Below, piece after piece: positions 35,299-44,091 of a DNA stretch of 64,000 nt; position 1 is the first letter of the stretch, and every line of letters starts with the position of its first letter. A program made the translations under genes and the position numbers. The stretch comes from Brevibacillus laterosporus (GTDB taxonomy: Bacteria; Bacillota; Bacilli; Brevibacillales; Brevibacillaceae): positions 248,001-312,000 of the forward strand of contig NZ_JAUKFY010000003.1 in assembly GCF_030489605.1 (NCBI RefSeq). Reading direction: 5' to 3'. The notes beneath the pieces were generated by a model that was not told where the DNA came from, searched no databases, and saw nothing but the letters and a program-made list of their open reading frames with translations.

Positions 35299-37242
35299 AT
35301 GAAATGGGACGAATTTTTCGTTACAGGTGAACCGATGATCTATGGCGCTATGGCAAGTATTGTGCTTGCCACGATCGCTATCATTGGCGGTTTAACCTAC
35401 TTTAAAAAATGGGGCTACTTGTGGAGAGAATGGCTCACTACAGTTGACCATAAGAAAATCGGTGTTATGTACATCATTGCCGCTCTGCTCATGCTATTCC
35501 GCGGTGGCGTAGATGCTGTAATGATGCGTATTCAGCTAGCTGTACCTGATAATACCTTCTTAAATTCGCAACATTACAATGAGGTCTTTACAACACACGG
35601 TATAATCATGATCCTCTTTATGGCGATGCCGTTTATCATTGGACTCATGAACGTGGTTATTCCTCTGCAAATCGGTGCGCGAGACGTAGCATTCCCGCGT
35701 CTTAATGCCGTTAGCTTCTGGCTGTTTTTCGCAGGTGCGATGCTATTTAACATCTCCTTTGTTATTGGTGGATCGCCTGACGCAGGATGGACTGCTTACT
35801 TCCCGTTGGCAAGTAAAGAATTCAGCCCTACAGTAGGTAACAACTACTATTCCATTGCTTTACAAATTGCGGGTATTGGTACACTGATGACCGGTGTTAA
35901 CTTTACTGCAACCATTTTAAAAATGCGTGCTCCTGGTATGAAAATGATGGACATACCAATGTTTACATGGTCTGTTCTTATTACTTGCGTTATCATCATG
36001 TTTGCCTTCCCTGTATTAACAGTAGCGTTGGCACTGATGATGTTTGATCGTCTATTTGATAGTCAGTTCTTTACAATGGCTAACGGCGGTATGGATATGC
36101 TATGGGCCAACCTGTTCTGGATTTGGGGTCACCCTGAGGTATATATCGTTGTTCTGCCTGCGTTCGGTATCTATAGCGAAATCATCGCTACTTTCTCGAA
36201 AAAGAACCTCTATGGATATACTTCCATGGTTGTCAGTATGGTAGCTATTTCCTTGCTTTCTTTCGTGGTTTGGGCTCACCATTTCTATACAATGGGTCAC
36301 GGCAGTGCGGTGAATGGGTTCTTCTCAATCACCACAATGGCCATAGCAGTCCCGACAGGGGTAAAAATATTCAACTGGCTCTTCACACTGCGTAAGGGTC
36401 GGATTGAATTTACGACACCAATGCTTTATTCACTAGCCTTTATCCCGATCTTTACGATTGGTGGGGTAACAGGTGTTATGCTTGCGATGGCTAGTGCTGA
36501 CTACCAATACCACAACACCATGTTCCTAGTAGCTCACTTCCACTATGTGTTGATTCCTGGTACGGTGTTTGCGGTTATTGCCGGTATGTACTACTGGTTC
36601 CCGAAAGTCTTTGGCTTTAAATTGAATGAACGTCTAGGTAAAATCAGCTTCTGGGTTATTGCTGTTTCCTTTAACGTGACATTCCTGCCTCTATTCTTCC
36701 TAGGATTGAATGGTATGACACGTCGTATGTACACATACTCTGCTGGAACCGGCTTTGGTCCGCTGAATCTGATTGCTACCATCGGGTCTATTGGTTTAAC
36801 GCTTGGCTTTGTTTTATTGGTTTACAACATCTACTGGAGCTGCCGTTACAGTCCGCGCGATGTAAGCGGAGATCCATGGGGTGGACGTACGCTAGAATGG
36901 AGCACGCACAGTCCTGTACCTGAGTACAACTTTGCAGTAATGCCTAATCACACTGGTCGTGACGCCTTCTGGTTTGCAAAACAAAAAAATCTACCGATGT
37001 TTACGGATAAAATTGAACCGATTCACATGCCAAATAACAGCGGGCAACCGTTTATTCTTGGTATAATTTTCTTCTTCTTTGGATTCTTCCTGGTATTTAG
37101 CTGGTGGACTCCTGCGATTATTTCAGGAATTCTTGTAATCGTCATGCTAGCTGTTCGCTCGTTTGAACGAGATCATGGCAGACACATTCCCGTTAAGGAA
37201 ATCATCGAGACTGAGGAAAGATTGCGGGGTGATCGTGTATGA
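35299..37242 (+). CDS. qoxB: Quinol oxidase subunit I
   Basis: A 647-residue haem-copper oxidase subunit I with about 14 to 15 membrane segments. The binuclear-centre ligands are visible: the low-spin haem His in TTHGIIM (near 104), WGHPEVYIVVLPAFG (CuB His and the cross-linked Tyr), WAHHFYTMG (CuB His pair), and HFHYVL (haem a3 and a His). It reduces O2 with electrons from menaquinol and pumps protons. GAAAGGAG precedes the ATG. Its stop overlaps the qoxC start by 4 bp (ATGA). Confidence 0.95.
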   Translation: MKWDEFFVTGEPMIYGAMASIVLATIAIIGGLTYFKKWGYLWREWLTTVDHKKIGVMYIIAALLMLFRGGVDAVMMRIQLAVPDNTFLNSQHYNEVFTTHGIIMILFMAMPFIIGLMNVVIPLQIGARDVAFPRLNAVSFWLFFAGAMLFNISFVIGGSPDAGWTAYFPLASKEFSPTVGNNYYSIALQIAGIGTLMTGVNFTATILKMRAPGMKMMDIPMFTWSVLITCVIIMFAFPVLTVALALMMFDRLFDSQFFTMANGGMDMLWANLFWIWGHPEVYIVVLPAFGIYSEIIATFSKKNLYGYTSMVVSMVAISLLSFVVWAHHFYTMGHGSAVNGFFSITTMAIAVPTGVKIFNWLFTLRKGRIEFTTPMLYSLAFIPIFTIGGVTGVMLAMASADYQYHNTMFLVAHFHYVLIPGTVFAVIAGMYYWFPKVFGFKLNERLGKISFWVIAVSFNVTFLPLFFLGLNGMTRRMYTYSAGTGFGPLNLIATIGSIGLTLGFVLLVYNIYWSCRYSPRDVSGDPWGGRTLEWSTHSPVPEYNFAVMPNHTGRDAFWFAKQKNLPMFTDKIEPIHMPNNSGQPFILGIIFFFFGFFLVFSWWTPAIISGILVIVMLAVRSFERDHGRHIPVKEIIETEERLRGDRV

Positions 37243-37835
37243 AAATAGATAAATCCCTTCCGCTTGAATATCGTACGGAAGAGAATCAATTGAAGATTTT
37301 GGGATTCTGGTTATTCTTAGGTGCCGAGATCGTGCTGTTCTCTACCCTATTTGCTGTATATTTTACTTTGTGGCAACGTACGGGTCACGGTCCTACAGCA
37401 TCTCATCTTTTTGAGCTAAAAGGCGTCATGATTGAAACGATCCTCCTGTTAACCAGCAGTTTCGTTTGTGGACTAGCTATTCACAGCATGCGTCTTGGTT
37501 TTAAAAAGCCTACGTTAGTCTTTCTGATCATTACTCTTTTACTGGGATTAGGCTTCCTGGGTGTTGAGATTTTTGAGTTTATCACTTACGTTAATGAAGG
37601 TGCTACTCTGCAAACCAGTGCCTTTTTATCCAGCTTGTTTGTTCTTTTAGGCACACACGGAGCGCACGTTACCTTTGGTCTATTATGGGGAATTGGAATC
37701 ATTATGCAGATGAAACGTGAAGGTATTAATGAGATTACCGCAAACAAGACTTTCATCTTCTCCCTATACTGGCACTTCCTTGACGTTGTCTGGATCTTTA
37801 TCTTCAGCTTTGTCTACTTGAAAGGATTGATGTAA
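37239..37835 (+). CDS. qoxC: Quinol oxidase subunit III
   Basis: A 198-residue subunit III of the aa3-type quinol oxidase with five predicted membrane segments. It contains the family patterns EIVLFSTLFAVYF and GTHGAHVTFGLLW, and ends with the WHFLDVVWIFIF signature. It starts inside the qoxB stop (ATGA overlap), so translation is coupled. Confidence 0.93.
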   Translation: MKIDKSLPLEYRTEENQLKILGFWLFLGAEIVLFSTLFAVYFTLWQRTGHGPTASHLFELKGVMIETILLLTSSFVCGLAIHSMRLGFKKPTLVFLIITLLLGLGFLGVEIFEFITYVNEGATLQTSAFLSSLFVLLGTHGAHVTFGLLWGIGIIMQMKREGINEITANKTFIFSLYWHFLDVVWIFIFSFVYLKGLM

Positions 37836-37836
37836 T

Positions 37837-38121
37837 ATGAAACAGCTATTCCCGATTCGTCACGTCATGGGATATATCTTTTCCCTCATCCTTTCTCTGG
37901 TTGCCTTAGCCGTCGTCTTTTGGGACATGTCACCAGCAGTAGGAATGACCATCCTGTCGGTATGTGCGATTATTCAAGCGTCCTTGCAGTTGTTTGTCTT
38001 CATGCATATCAATGAAGAAAATTCAACAGCAAACTCGCTATATATGAATGTTGGTTACGCCCTATTTGTAGGCCTAGTCACCATTTTTGGTACTTTATTC
38101 ACAATGATTTGGGGATACTAG
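37837..38121 (+). CDS. qoxD: Quinol oxidase subunit IV
   Basis: A 94-residue subunit IV (CtaF/QoxD family) with three membrane segments and the pattern QASLQLFVFMHIN typical of COX4_pro proteins. It begins one base after the qoxC stop and is the last gene of the operon; a terminator follows. Confidence 0.92.
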   Translation: MKQLFPIRHVMGYIFSLILSLVALAVVFWDMSPAVGMTILSVCAIIQASLQLFVFMHINEENSTANSLYMNVGYALFVGLVTIFGTLFTMIWGY

Positions 38122-38158
38122 TTTTTCCCTGCGCAGCATAAATAGGTGTTAGCTTACC

Positions 38159-38204
38159 GGGTCAGCGTACAGAAATAACCAAATTCTGCACGCTGGCCTT
38201 TTTT
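38159..38204 (+). terminator. Terminator of qoxABCD
   Basis: GG-CAGCGT-CAGAA and TTCTG-ACGCTG-CC arms (38159-38198) with two mismatches, then TTTTTT. It lies 37 bp after the qoxD stop. Confidence 0.85.
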
Positions 38205-38367
38205 GTGCAAAGAAACGCTAGAGGGACAGACTGCTCCCTTGAAAAAGGCCGTTGTTTCAGCCGGTTATCCATCAGATCTCTTTGTAACCTTTTTGAGACC
38301 TATTCACCCCGCCCTCCCTCTATACTAATGTGTAGAGATACAAGATGATCAGGGGGACACAGCAATC

Positions 38368-38653
38368 ATGAGAAAGCTTTTACTGGGTGCCATGGCACTT
38401 CTACTTGTCATACTAGTCATGGGTTGCTCTCATCATATATCTACTCCAGCCGGACACGCTGCACTAAAAGAAGAGCAAACAGCAAGTGCCACCCCATCAA
38501 AGGATGGTATTCATAAAAGTAAGGAAGGTACATTTTCCTTTTGAATTGCCGCTAACTGAAGAGGAAACGATAAAGCTATCAAACTATCTGGTGAAAAAAC
38601 TCAGGAAATGGCACCAGTGGCAAAACGCGTTTCCCCATTCCTACTTTCCTTAA
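38368..38653 (+). pseudogene. Small lipoprotein gene with a frameshift
   Basis: The ATG at 38368, with AGGGGGA upstream, opens a 58-codon frame encoding a signal peptide and lipobox (LVMGC, Cys20), then a short Ala/Ser/Thr-rich stretch, stopping at TGA 38542-38544. Just before that stop the next frame becomes clearly coding (VHFPFELPLTEEETIKLSNY, then LVKKLRKWHQWQ) and ends at TAA 38651-38653. Dropping one A from the AAAA run at about 38515-38518 joins both into one lipoprotein of about 94 residues. So this is either a recent frameshift mutation or a base error. No family is recognised. Confidence 0.6.
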
Positions 38654-38780
38654 ACAAACCAGCCTGAAAATCAATCGCAGCACATAGCGATTTATGAAAA
38701 ATGTACGTGGTTGTGAGTAAAGCAGCATTACCTACTATTAAATAATCATAGTTGAGCATTTTTGACTTGCTTATCGATCA

Positions 38781-38828
38781 AAACAGCACTTAGCAGACGG
38801 AAAAGTCTACGGGGTGTTGTTTTTTCTC
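38781..38828 (+). terminator. Terminator-like hairpin before manA
   Basis: AACAGCAC and GTGTTGTT arms with a G-T pair and an inner AGAC/GTCT stem are followed by TTTTTT. It could end the small lipoprotein transcript. It sits about 150 bp before manA, so attenuation of manA is an alternative, but no ligand-binding fold is recognised. Confidence 0.55.
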
Positions 38829-38975
38829 TATCAAATTCCCCTACAGGATAGGATTACCTATGATAACTTACCTACATTTCCTTAAAATAAGGTTGTTCCT
38901 TTATATTTTTTTTGTATAATGAAGACTGTTATTTAGCTCACGAAATACAATATGTTAGCGAAAAGGATGAACATA

Positions 38976-39926
38976 ATGAATATACAGCCGCTATTTTTAC
39001 AACCTGTTTTTCAAGAACGCATTTGGGGCGGAACGGCCCTACGTGATCGTTTTCCATACGATATTCCTTCTGATAAAACCGGTGAATGCTGGGCCATTTC
39101 TGCTCATCCAAACGGTATGTGTGTCGTGCTAAACGGTCCTCATCAGGGAAAAACGTTAGCAGAACTCTGGGAAAACAACAAAGAATTGTTTGGCCATCAT
39201 CAAAGCGAAAAATTCCCACTGTTGACTAAAATTCTTGATGCCAATGATGATTTATCGGTTCAAGTACACCCTAATGACGAATACGCTCATGAGCACGAGA
39301 ATGGGGAATACGGGAAGACAGAATGCTGGTACATCATTGATTGTGACGAGGATGCTGAGCTAGTATTTGGCCATAACGCAAAATCAAAAGCAGAAGTAGA
39401 AGAGATGATCATGGGCGGAAAATGGTCTGATTTCTTGCGTAAAGTAAAAATCAAGCCGGGTGATTTTTTCTATGTCCCTAGTGGAACAATTCATGCCCTG
39501 TGCCAAGGAACGCTGGTGCTAGAAACACAGCAAAGCTCTGACACTACCTATCGTGTATATGACTATGATCGCGTGGATGATCACGGAAAAAAACGCGATC
39601 TGCACCTAAAGAAAGCAATTGACGTAACAACTGCTCCACATGTCGATACAAACCCAACCATTACGGTACAAAAAAACGGCGATGCTACCATCACGACATA
39701 CGTAACGAATGAATTCTTCTCTGTATACAAATACGAAATCAATGGCACGGCTACGTTTGAACAGGATCAGGCTTTCTTATTAGTAAGCGTGCTAGCTGGT
39801 ACAGGAACCCTTGAAAAGGATGGGCAATCCTATGAATTAAAGAAAGGCGACCACTTTATCCTCCCAGCTAAATTTGGGGCCTATAAGCTGACTGGCTCCT
39901 TAGAAGTAATGGTTTCTCATCCATAA
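38976..39926 (+). CDS. manA: Mannose-6-phosphate isomerase, class I
   Basis: A 316-residue type I phosphomannose isomerase that interconverts mannose 6-phosphate and fructose 6-phosphate. It follows the Bacillus short form closely: PVFQERIWGGTALRDRF at the start, SVQVHPNDEYA (zinc ligands Gln and His), GKTECWYIID, VPSGTIHAL (zinc His) and YDYDR near the substrate site. The open frame starts eight codons earlier, but AAAAGGATG fits the ATG at 38976. It is immediately upstream of a sugar-phosphate-type transport operon but is separated from it by a terminator. Confidence 0.93.
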   Translation: MNIQPLFLQPVFQERIWGGTALRDRFPYDIPSDKTGECWAISAHPNGMCVVLNGPHQGKTLAELWENNKELFGHHQSEKFPLLTKILDANDDLSVQVHPNDEYAHEHENGEYGKTECWYIIDCDEDAELVFGHNAKSKAEVEEMIMGGKWSDFLRKVKIKPGDFFYVPSGTIHALCQGTLVLETQQSSDTTYRVYDYDRVDDHGKKRDLHLKKAIDVTTAPHVDTNPTITVQKNGDATITTYVTNEFFSVYKYEINGTATFEQDQAFLLVSVLAGTGTLEKDGQSYELKKGDHFILPAKFGAYKLTGSLEVMVSHP

Positions 39927-39945
39927 ATAAAGAAATGCATGAAGC

Positions 39946-39982
39946 AAAAAGTAGCCTGAAGAATAACTAGGCTACTTTTTGG
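39946..39982 (+). terminator. Terminator of manA
   Basis: A perfect 12-bp repeat, AAAAAGTAGCCT (39946-39957) with AGGCTACTTTTT (39969-39980). T-rich on both strands. Confidence 0.88.
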
Positions 39983-40044
39983 CTCTTATTGACACAATAC
40001 TACTAGTGAATTCTTGCCTACCTTTCACTGGAGAGGAGATTGCT

Positions 40045-40716
40045 ATGAAGGTATTAGTTGTTGACGATGAAAATAGTTTACAAAATCTAATACGCCTGAC
40101 CTTAGAAATAGAGGGCCATCAGGTGCTAGTGGCAGCTAATGGAGAAGAGGCTTTAGCTCAATGGGAGCAACGACCAGACATGATTATCTTAGATGTCATG
40201 CTCCCTGACATAGATGGCTATCAACTATTGCGGGAATTCCGTGAGAAGGATAGCGATATTCCCATCATTATGCTAACGGCTAAAGGGCAAATTAATGATA
40301 AATTATTAGGGTTGCAGCTTGGTGCTGATGATTATATCACCAAGCCCTTTCATAGTACGGAGCTTCTGCTTCGGATTAAAATCATTGAACGACGTATGGA
40401 AAAAATAAAAGAGAAGCCGGACCCGGATCATCTGAAAATCGATCGCTTTCTCATCCATCCGAACGAGCGAAAAGTATTTCTTGACGGAAAAGAAATAACC
40501 CTAACGTACAGAGAATATGATTTGTTGTTTTTGCTATTAAAAAATAGACAACGCGTATTTACCCGAGATGATCTTCTAATGAAGGTTTGGAAGTTCGAAT
40601 ATCCAGACAATACACGGGCCGTCGATATCATGATCCAACGTTTGCGCAAAAAACTAGGCTCATACGGAGATAAAATTAAAACCGTATATGGTGTAGGCTA
40701 TAAAATTGATTGTTAG
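40045..40716 (+). CDS. OmpR-type response regulator of the transport operon
   Basis: A 223-residue response regulator: receiver (about 1-115; D8-D9 pocket, phospho-Asp in IILDVMLPDIDG near 51, TKPFH lysine near 101) and C-terminal winged helix (about 125-222). The open frame starts 22 codons earlier inside the manA terminator; GAGAGGAG supports the ATG at 40045. It overlaps or abuts the kinase gene and opens an operon with a binding protein and an organophosphate transporter, so it likely controls that uptake system. Confidence 0.9.
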   Translation: MKVLVVDDENSLQNLIRLTLEIEGHQVLVAANGEEALAQWEQRPDMIILDVMLPDIDGYQLLREFREKDSDIPIIMLTAKGQINDKLLGLQLGADDYITKPFHSTELLLRIKIIERRMEKIKEKPDPDHLKIDRFLIHPNERKVFLDGKEITLTYREYDLLFLLLKNRQRVFTRDDLLMKVWKFEYPDNTRAVDIMIQRLRKKLGSYGDKIKTVYGVGYKIDC

Positions 40717-40724
40717 GTGAGGGT

Positions 40725-42146
40725 ATGACACTTAAAAAAAATTTAAATGTAACGATCCTGGCTATTTTAATTCCTGTCATGCTCCTCTTGTACGTTGTCT
40801 TGATCGTTACGTTACAGAAAAATGTTTTTACAAATGCGGTAACCTCTTTTCAAAAGCTAAGCGTTGAGGCTCAAATCTATAGCATTAATTATGTTGAGCG
40901 TGAAAAATCTGAGGCCACTGTGACTTTGCAAAATGGTGCCCCTCTAATCGCTTCTTATTTGTCTAAACGCCTGGGTACTCGCACACAAATCATCGGTATT
41001 AATAGTGAGGTACTAGCTGATACGGAACGAACGGCTTTTCCCAATTTAAACCTCGATATCGTTCAAGCTTTAGATGGGAAAAAAGCATACATTATAGAAA
41101 AATCCACTTCAGCACCCCTGTTGCTATTCTCTAGTCCGATTTACGTACACGGAAAAGTGATTGGTGTTGTTCGCTTTATTCATAAGCTTGAGCAAGAAGA
41201 CTTATTAATTAGCAACTTCAATAAAACATTTATGATTTCTTGTATTCTCATGTTTGTTGCTGTAGCACTCTTTGCCCATAGATTTGCCATTTCTTTGAGC
41301 AGACCGATTGAGAAATTACGCGACATGGCTCAACAATTAGCCAACGGTAAGTACCAATGCAAAATCGAGCTACAGGATTATGAAGAGATTAAACAGCTTG
41401 CCCAATCGTTTAATGTGATGGCCCATGCCATTGAACTGCACATAACTCAGCTTCAGGAGGAAAAGGTAAAACAAAAGGATTTTTTAGATCGGGTCACCCA
41501 TGAATTAAAAACGCCGCTGACTGCCATTATGGGGTACGCCAATTTAATTCCCCGATTAGAAAATAAACAAGACGTAAAGGATTGTCTGAGGCACATTTCT
41601 ATCGAAAGCGAACGCCTGCTTGCATTAGTAGAGGAATTGCTGAAAACCTCTAAATATGGAAACAGTCAATTTAGCGTCTCACCTACGATATGTGATATTC
41701 AACCGATTTTAAAAGAAGCTGTTTTTAGTGTCCAGCCAAGATTGAATAAATACAAGATCACGGTTTACAATCATGTCGAGTCTGCAAAAATAGTAGCTGA
41801 TCAGGATAAAACAAAGCAGATTTTTTTAAATCTGTTAGACAATGCGATTAAATATAGTGATGCATCCTTCCTTGAGTTTCATGTGGAAATCGCTGAACAT
41901 AGCTTAACCCTTGTTATACACGATGATGGCATTGGAATCAGCGGGGAAGTGCTTGACCAATTTAAGCATGCACCACCGAATGAAGCGCTTCAATCTAGTT
42001 TCGGCAATGGCTTCGGGTTGTTATTATGCCGGGAGCTTATGAAAAAACAGGGTGGTAGCATGGATATTGACTCTGACGAAATAACCGGTACAACCGTACG
42101 TTTACTCTTCCCTACCCCGGCCGGATTGGAACATATTGCTAAGTGA
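40725..42146 (+). CDS. Sensor histidine kinase of the transport operon
   Basis: A 473-residue membrane kinase. Membrane segments lie at about 8-30 and 165-187 and enclose a Cache-like outer domain. HAMP follows, then HisKA with VTHELKTPLTAIMGYA (His near 255) and a HATPase with NLLDNAIKYS, DDGIGI and GNGFGLLL. ATG at 40725, eight bases after the regulator stop, is preceded by AGGTGAGGG; an in-frame TTG at 40710 is less likely. The neighbouring binding lipoprotein could present the ligand to its outer domain, as HptA does for the HptRS system of Staphylococcus aureus. Confidence 0.88.
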   Translation: MTLKKNLNVTILAILIPVMLLLYVVLIVTLQKNVFTNAVTSFQKLSVEAQIYSINYVEREKSEATVTLQNGAPLIASYLSKRLGTRTQIIGINSEVLADTERTAFPNLNLDIVQALDGKKAYIIEKSTSAPLLLFSSPIYVHGKVIGVVRFIHKLEQEDLLISNFNKTFMISCILMFVAVALFAHRFAISLSRPIEKLRDMAQQLANGKYQCKIELQDYEEIKQLAQSFNVMAHAIELHITQLQEEKVKQKDFLDRVTHELKTPLTAIMGYANLIPRLENKQDVKDCLRHISIESERLLALVEELLKTSKYGNSQFSVSPTICDIQPILKEAVFSVQPRLNKYKITVYNHVESAKIVADQDKTKQIFLNLLDNAIKYSDASFLEFHVEIAEHSLTLVIHDDGIGISGEVLDQFKHAPPNEALQSSFGNGFGLLLCRELMKKQGGSMDIDSDEITGTTVRLLFPTPAGLEHIAK

Positions 42147-42230
42147 AACCGCTTAAATAATACATTTACGAAACAATTGAGATGTAATTCCGAAATAATC
42201 GTTGGTTATCTTATGAGGAGAGCAAGAAAC

Positions 42231-43016
42231 ATGAAAAAAATATTAGGACCAGCTTTACTTTTCATCATCATGCTTTTACTCTTATCTTCCCTTGGCTATT
42301 TTTTGCAAGAAAGTCTCTATCGGAAAGTAGTCGTGATAGAAGATCAGAATGAAGTGTTGAAAAAAGTAAGCGATTCCTTGCCCGTGGAAGCGATTATTAA
42401 CCACGAAAAATGGGGAGTCGTAAACATTACTGATGAGGTTTTGCTATACTCAATCATTTCTTACATTGATCTTATTAAAAAAGAAAATGATCCGCTCGTT
42501 GTTTCAGGAAATAAGAGAGTGACCATGTTTTCTGGCAAGATCCGTTATCTTAATGGGGTTGAGCATAGATTTCAGTTAGAAAATGCTTTTACCTTCGATG
42601 AGCTAACGTATGGTCAGAAGTATGACACTCCCATTTTATCTGCTTTTCGGACACACCTGCTTCGCTTGTTTTATTCATCGAACCAGTTTGCTGAGTTTAC
42701 CCAAAAGGCTAAGGACGTTTTTGTCAAAAAAACGGTGGCCGATTCTGGTAAACGCATTCATGAAAAGGGTTTCTTGATTGAAAAACTAAAGCAAGCGTAC
42801 GAAATTAAGGATACGTCCGAAATTCAGCAGCTTACCTTCCAGAAACAACAGCCGCTCGGTATCATCACCGTCTATAAGAATGGCAAGCAGAAAAGGAATG
42901 ACCGTAACGATATCCTTACTTTTATCGTTTATGAGAAATACTTTATTGTTCAGTATTTAGGCGATGATAATGGGAATTCCATCTATATGACTGGGCGTTT
43001 GGCAGAACTCTTATAA
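42231..43016 (+). CDS. Membrane-anchored protein of unknown function
   Basis: A 261-residue protein with one N-terminal membrane segment or uncleaved signal (about 4-26, KKILGPALLFIIMLLLLSSLG). A mixed soluble domain that should face outside follows. I recognise no family; it has no cysteines in a lipobox and no enzyme motif. It lies between the kinase gene and the binding-lipoprotein gene of the same operon, so it may be an accessory of the sensor. GAGGAGAG supports the ATG at 42231; the frame opens 18 codons earlier. Confidence 0.75.
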   Translation: MKKILGPALLFIIMLLLLSSLGYFLQESLYRKVVVIEDQNEVLKKVSDSLPVEAIINHEKWGVVNITDEVLLYSIISYIDLIKKENDPLVVSGNKRVTMFSGKIRYLNGVEHRFQLENAFTFDELTYGQKYDTPILSAFRTHLLRLFYSSNQFAEFTQKAKDVFVKKTVADSGKRIHEKGFLIEKLKQAYEIKDTSEIQQLTFQKQQPLGIITVYKNGKQKRNDRNDILTFIVYEKYFIVQYLGDDNGNSIYMTGRLAELL

Positions 43017-43035
43017 AGAAAGTAAAGGCTGATCT

Positions 43036-44088
43036 ATGATGACGAAACGTTTATTCAATTTCTTGCTGTTAAGTATTTGTTCCTTATTACTTGTTAGTTG
43101 TTCCAAAGAAGTGAATCCTATTACCTATGATAAACATGGGATTCCTCGTTTAAAAGGTCATCACCTTGTTGCCTATGTTGCTTCTCGTGAAGAAGTAGGA
43201 AATGCATTGCTATCATCCTTTTGCCAAGAAACCGGCTGTACGTATGAGTTCATGCGTTTGTCTACAGAAGACATTCTGCGTCGGGTTTCACAGGAAAAAA
43301 ATAACCCTCAAGCTGATTTAGTTATCGGCGGCACGGTCGACGCTCATATTACGATGAAAAAAGAGAAGCTGTCAGAACCCGTTACCAGCAAGAACGGCTC
43401 CCTCATTCCCGCAGAAACAAAGGATGAGGACGGTTACTGGTACGGTTATGAGATCGAACAGTTATCCATAGCTATTAACGCAGACCGTTGGCACAAAGAA
43501 ATTGAACCGTTAGGATTATCATTCCCAACAAAATGGGCCGATTTGTTGCATCCTGCATATAAGAACCAAATCGTGATGTCCAACCCTAATTTCTCCGGCA
43601 CAGCCTACACGTTTATTTTATCCTTGTTTGAAACATTAGGTGAAAAGCAGGCAATCGACTATATTACACGTTTGCATCCAAATATAGCTGCTCTCACTGT
43701 AAACGGCTACATGCCGGCGCAGCTGGTAAGTTCTGGAGAGCATCTCATTGGAATTAACTTCCTGGGGGATCAGCGAAAGCTCCGCGAAGCCGGCTTCCCA
43801 CTGATCAGCATTGTTCCTGAAGATACAGGATTAGCTGTCAATGCTCTCTCTAAGATTAAGCATGCACCAAACGGACTTGTTGCTGATTTATTTATTGATT
43901 ATTCGTTGTCCAAACAAGCAGCAAAGGTATTAGAACGTGTATCATACGGGATTCCTACCGTGCAACAAGAAAAGATGAATAGGTTGAATATGGATGTTAT
44001 ACAGATTCACGAGTCTATGAAATGGCATGATACCATCATCAAACTTTGGAACAAATTACGAGATACAAAACAACCTCAAGGAGAATGA
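43036..44088 (+). CDS. Extracellular solute-binding lipoprotein (PgtC/HptA-like role)
   Basis: A 350-residue lipoprotein with signal peptide and lipobox (LLLVSC, Cys22), then an ABC-type family-1/AfuA-like binding protein fold. Typical segments are ADLVIGGTVDAH, LSIAINAD, FPTKWADLLHPAYKNQIVMSNP and SGTAYTF. It has no ABC permease partner; instead an MFS transporter follows three bases later. This is the pattern of PgtC in Salmonella and HptA in Staphylococcus, where the binding protein is a sensor of phosphoglycerate or hexose phosphate working with the kinase. The same role is inferred here. Confidence 0.82.
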   Translation: MMTKRLFNFLLLSICSLLLVSCSKEVNPITYDKHGIPRLKGHHLVAYVASREEVGNALLSSFCQETGCTYEFMRLSTEDILRRVSQEKNNPQADLVIGGTVDAHITMKKEKLSEPVTSKNGSLIPAETKDEDGYWYGYEIEQLSIAINADRWHKEIEPLGLSFPTKWADLLHPAYKNQIVMSNPNFSGTAYTFILSLFETLGEKQAIDYITRLHPNIAALTVNGYMPAQLVSSGEHLIGINFLGDQRKLREAGFPLISIVPEDTGLAVNALSKIKHAPNGLVADLFIDYSLSKQAAKVLERVSYGIPTVQQEKMNRLNMDVIQIHESMKWHDTIIKLWNKLRDTKQPQGE

Positions 44089-44091
44089 TTC

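Noticed and set aside
38781-38828. Riboswitch or T-box controlling manA
   Set aside because: Only a terminator-like hairpin is seen. There is no T-box sequence (TGGNACCGCG) and no recognisable aptamer.
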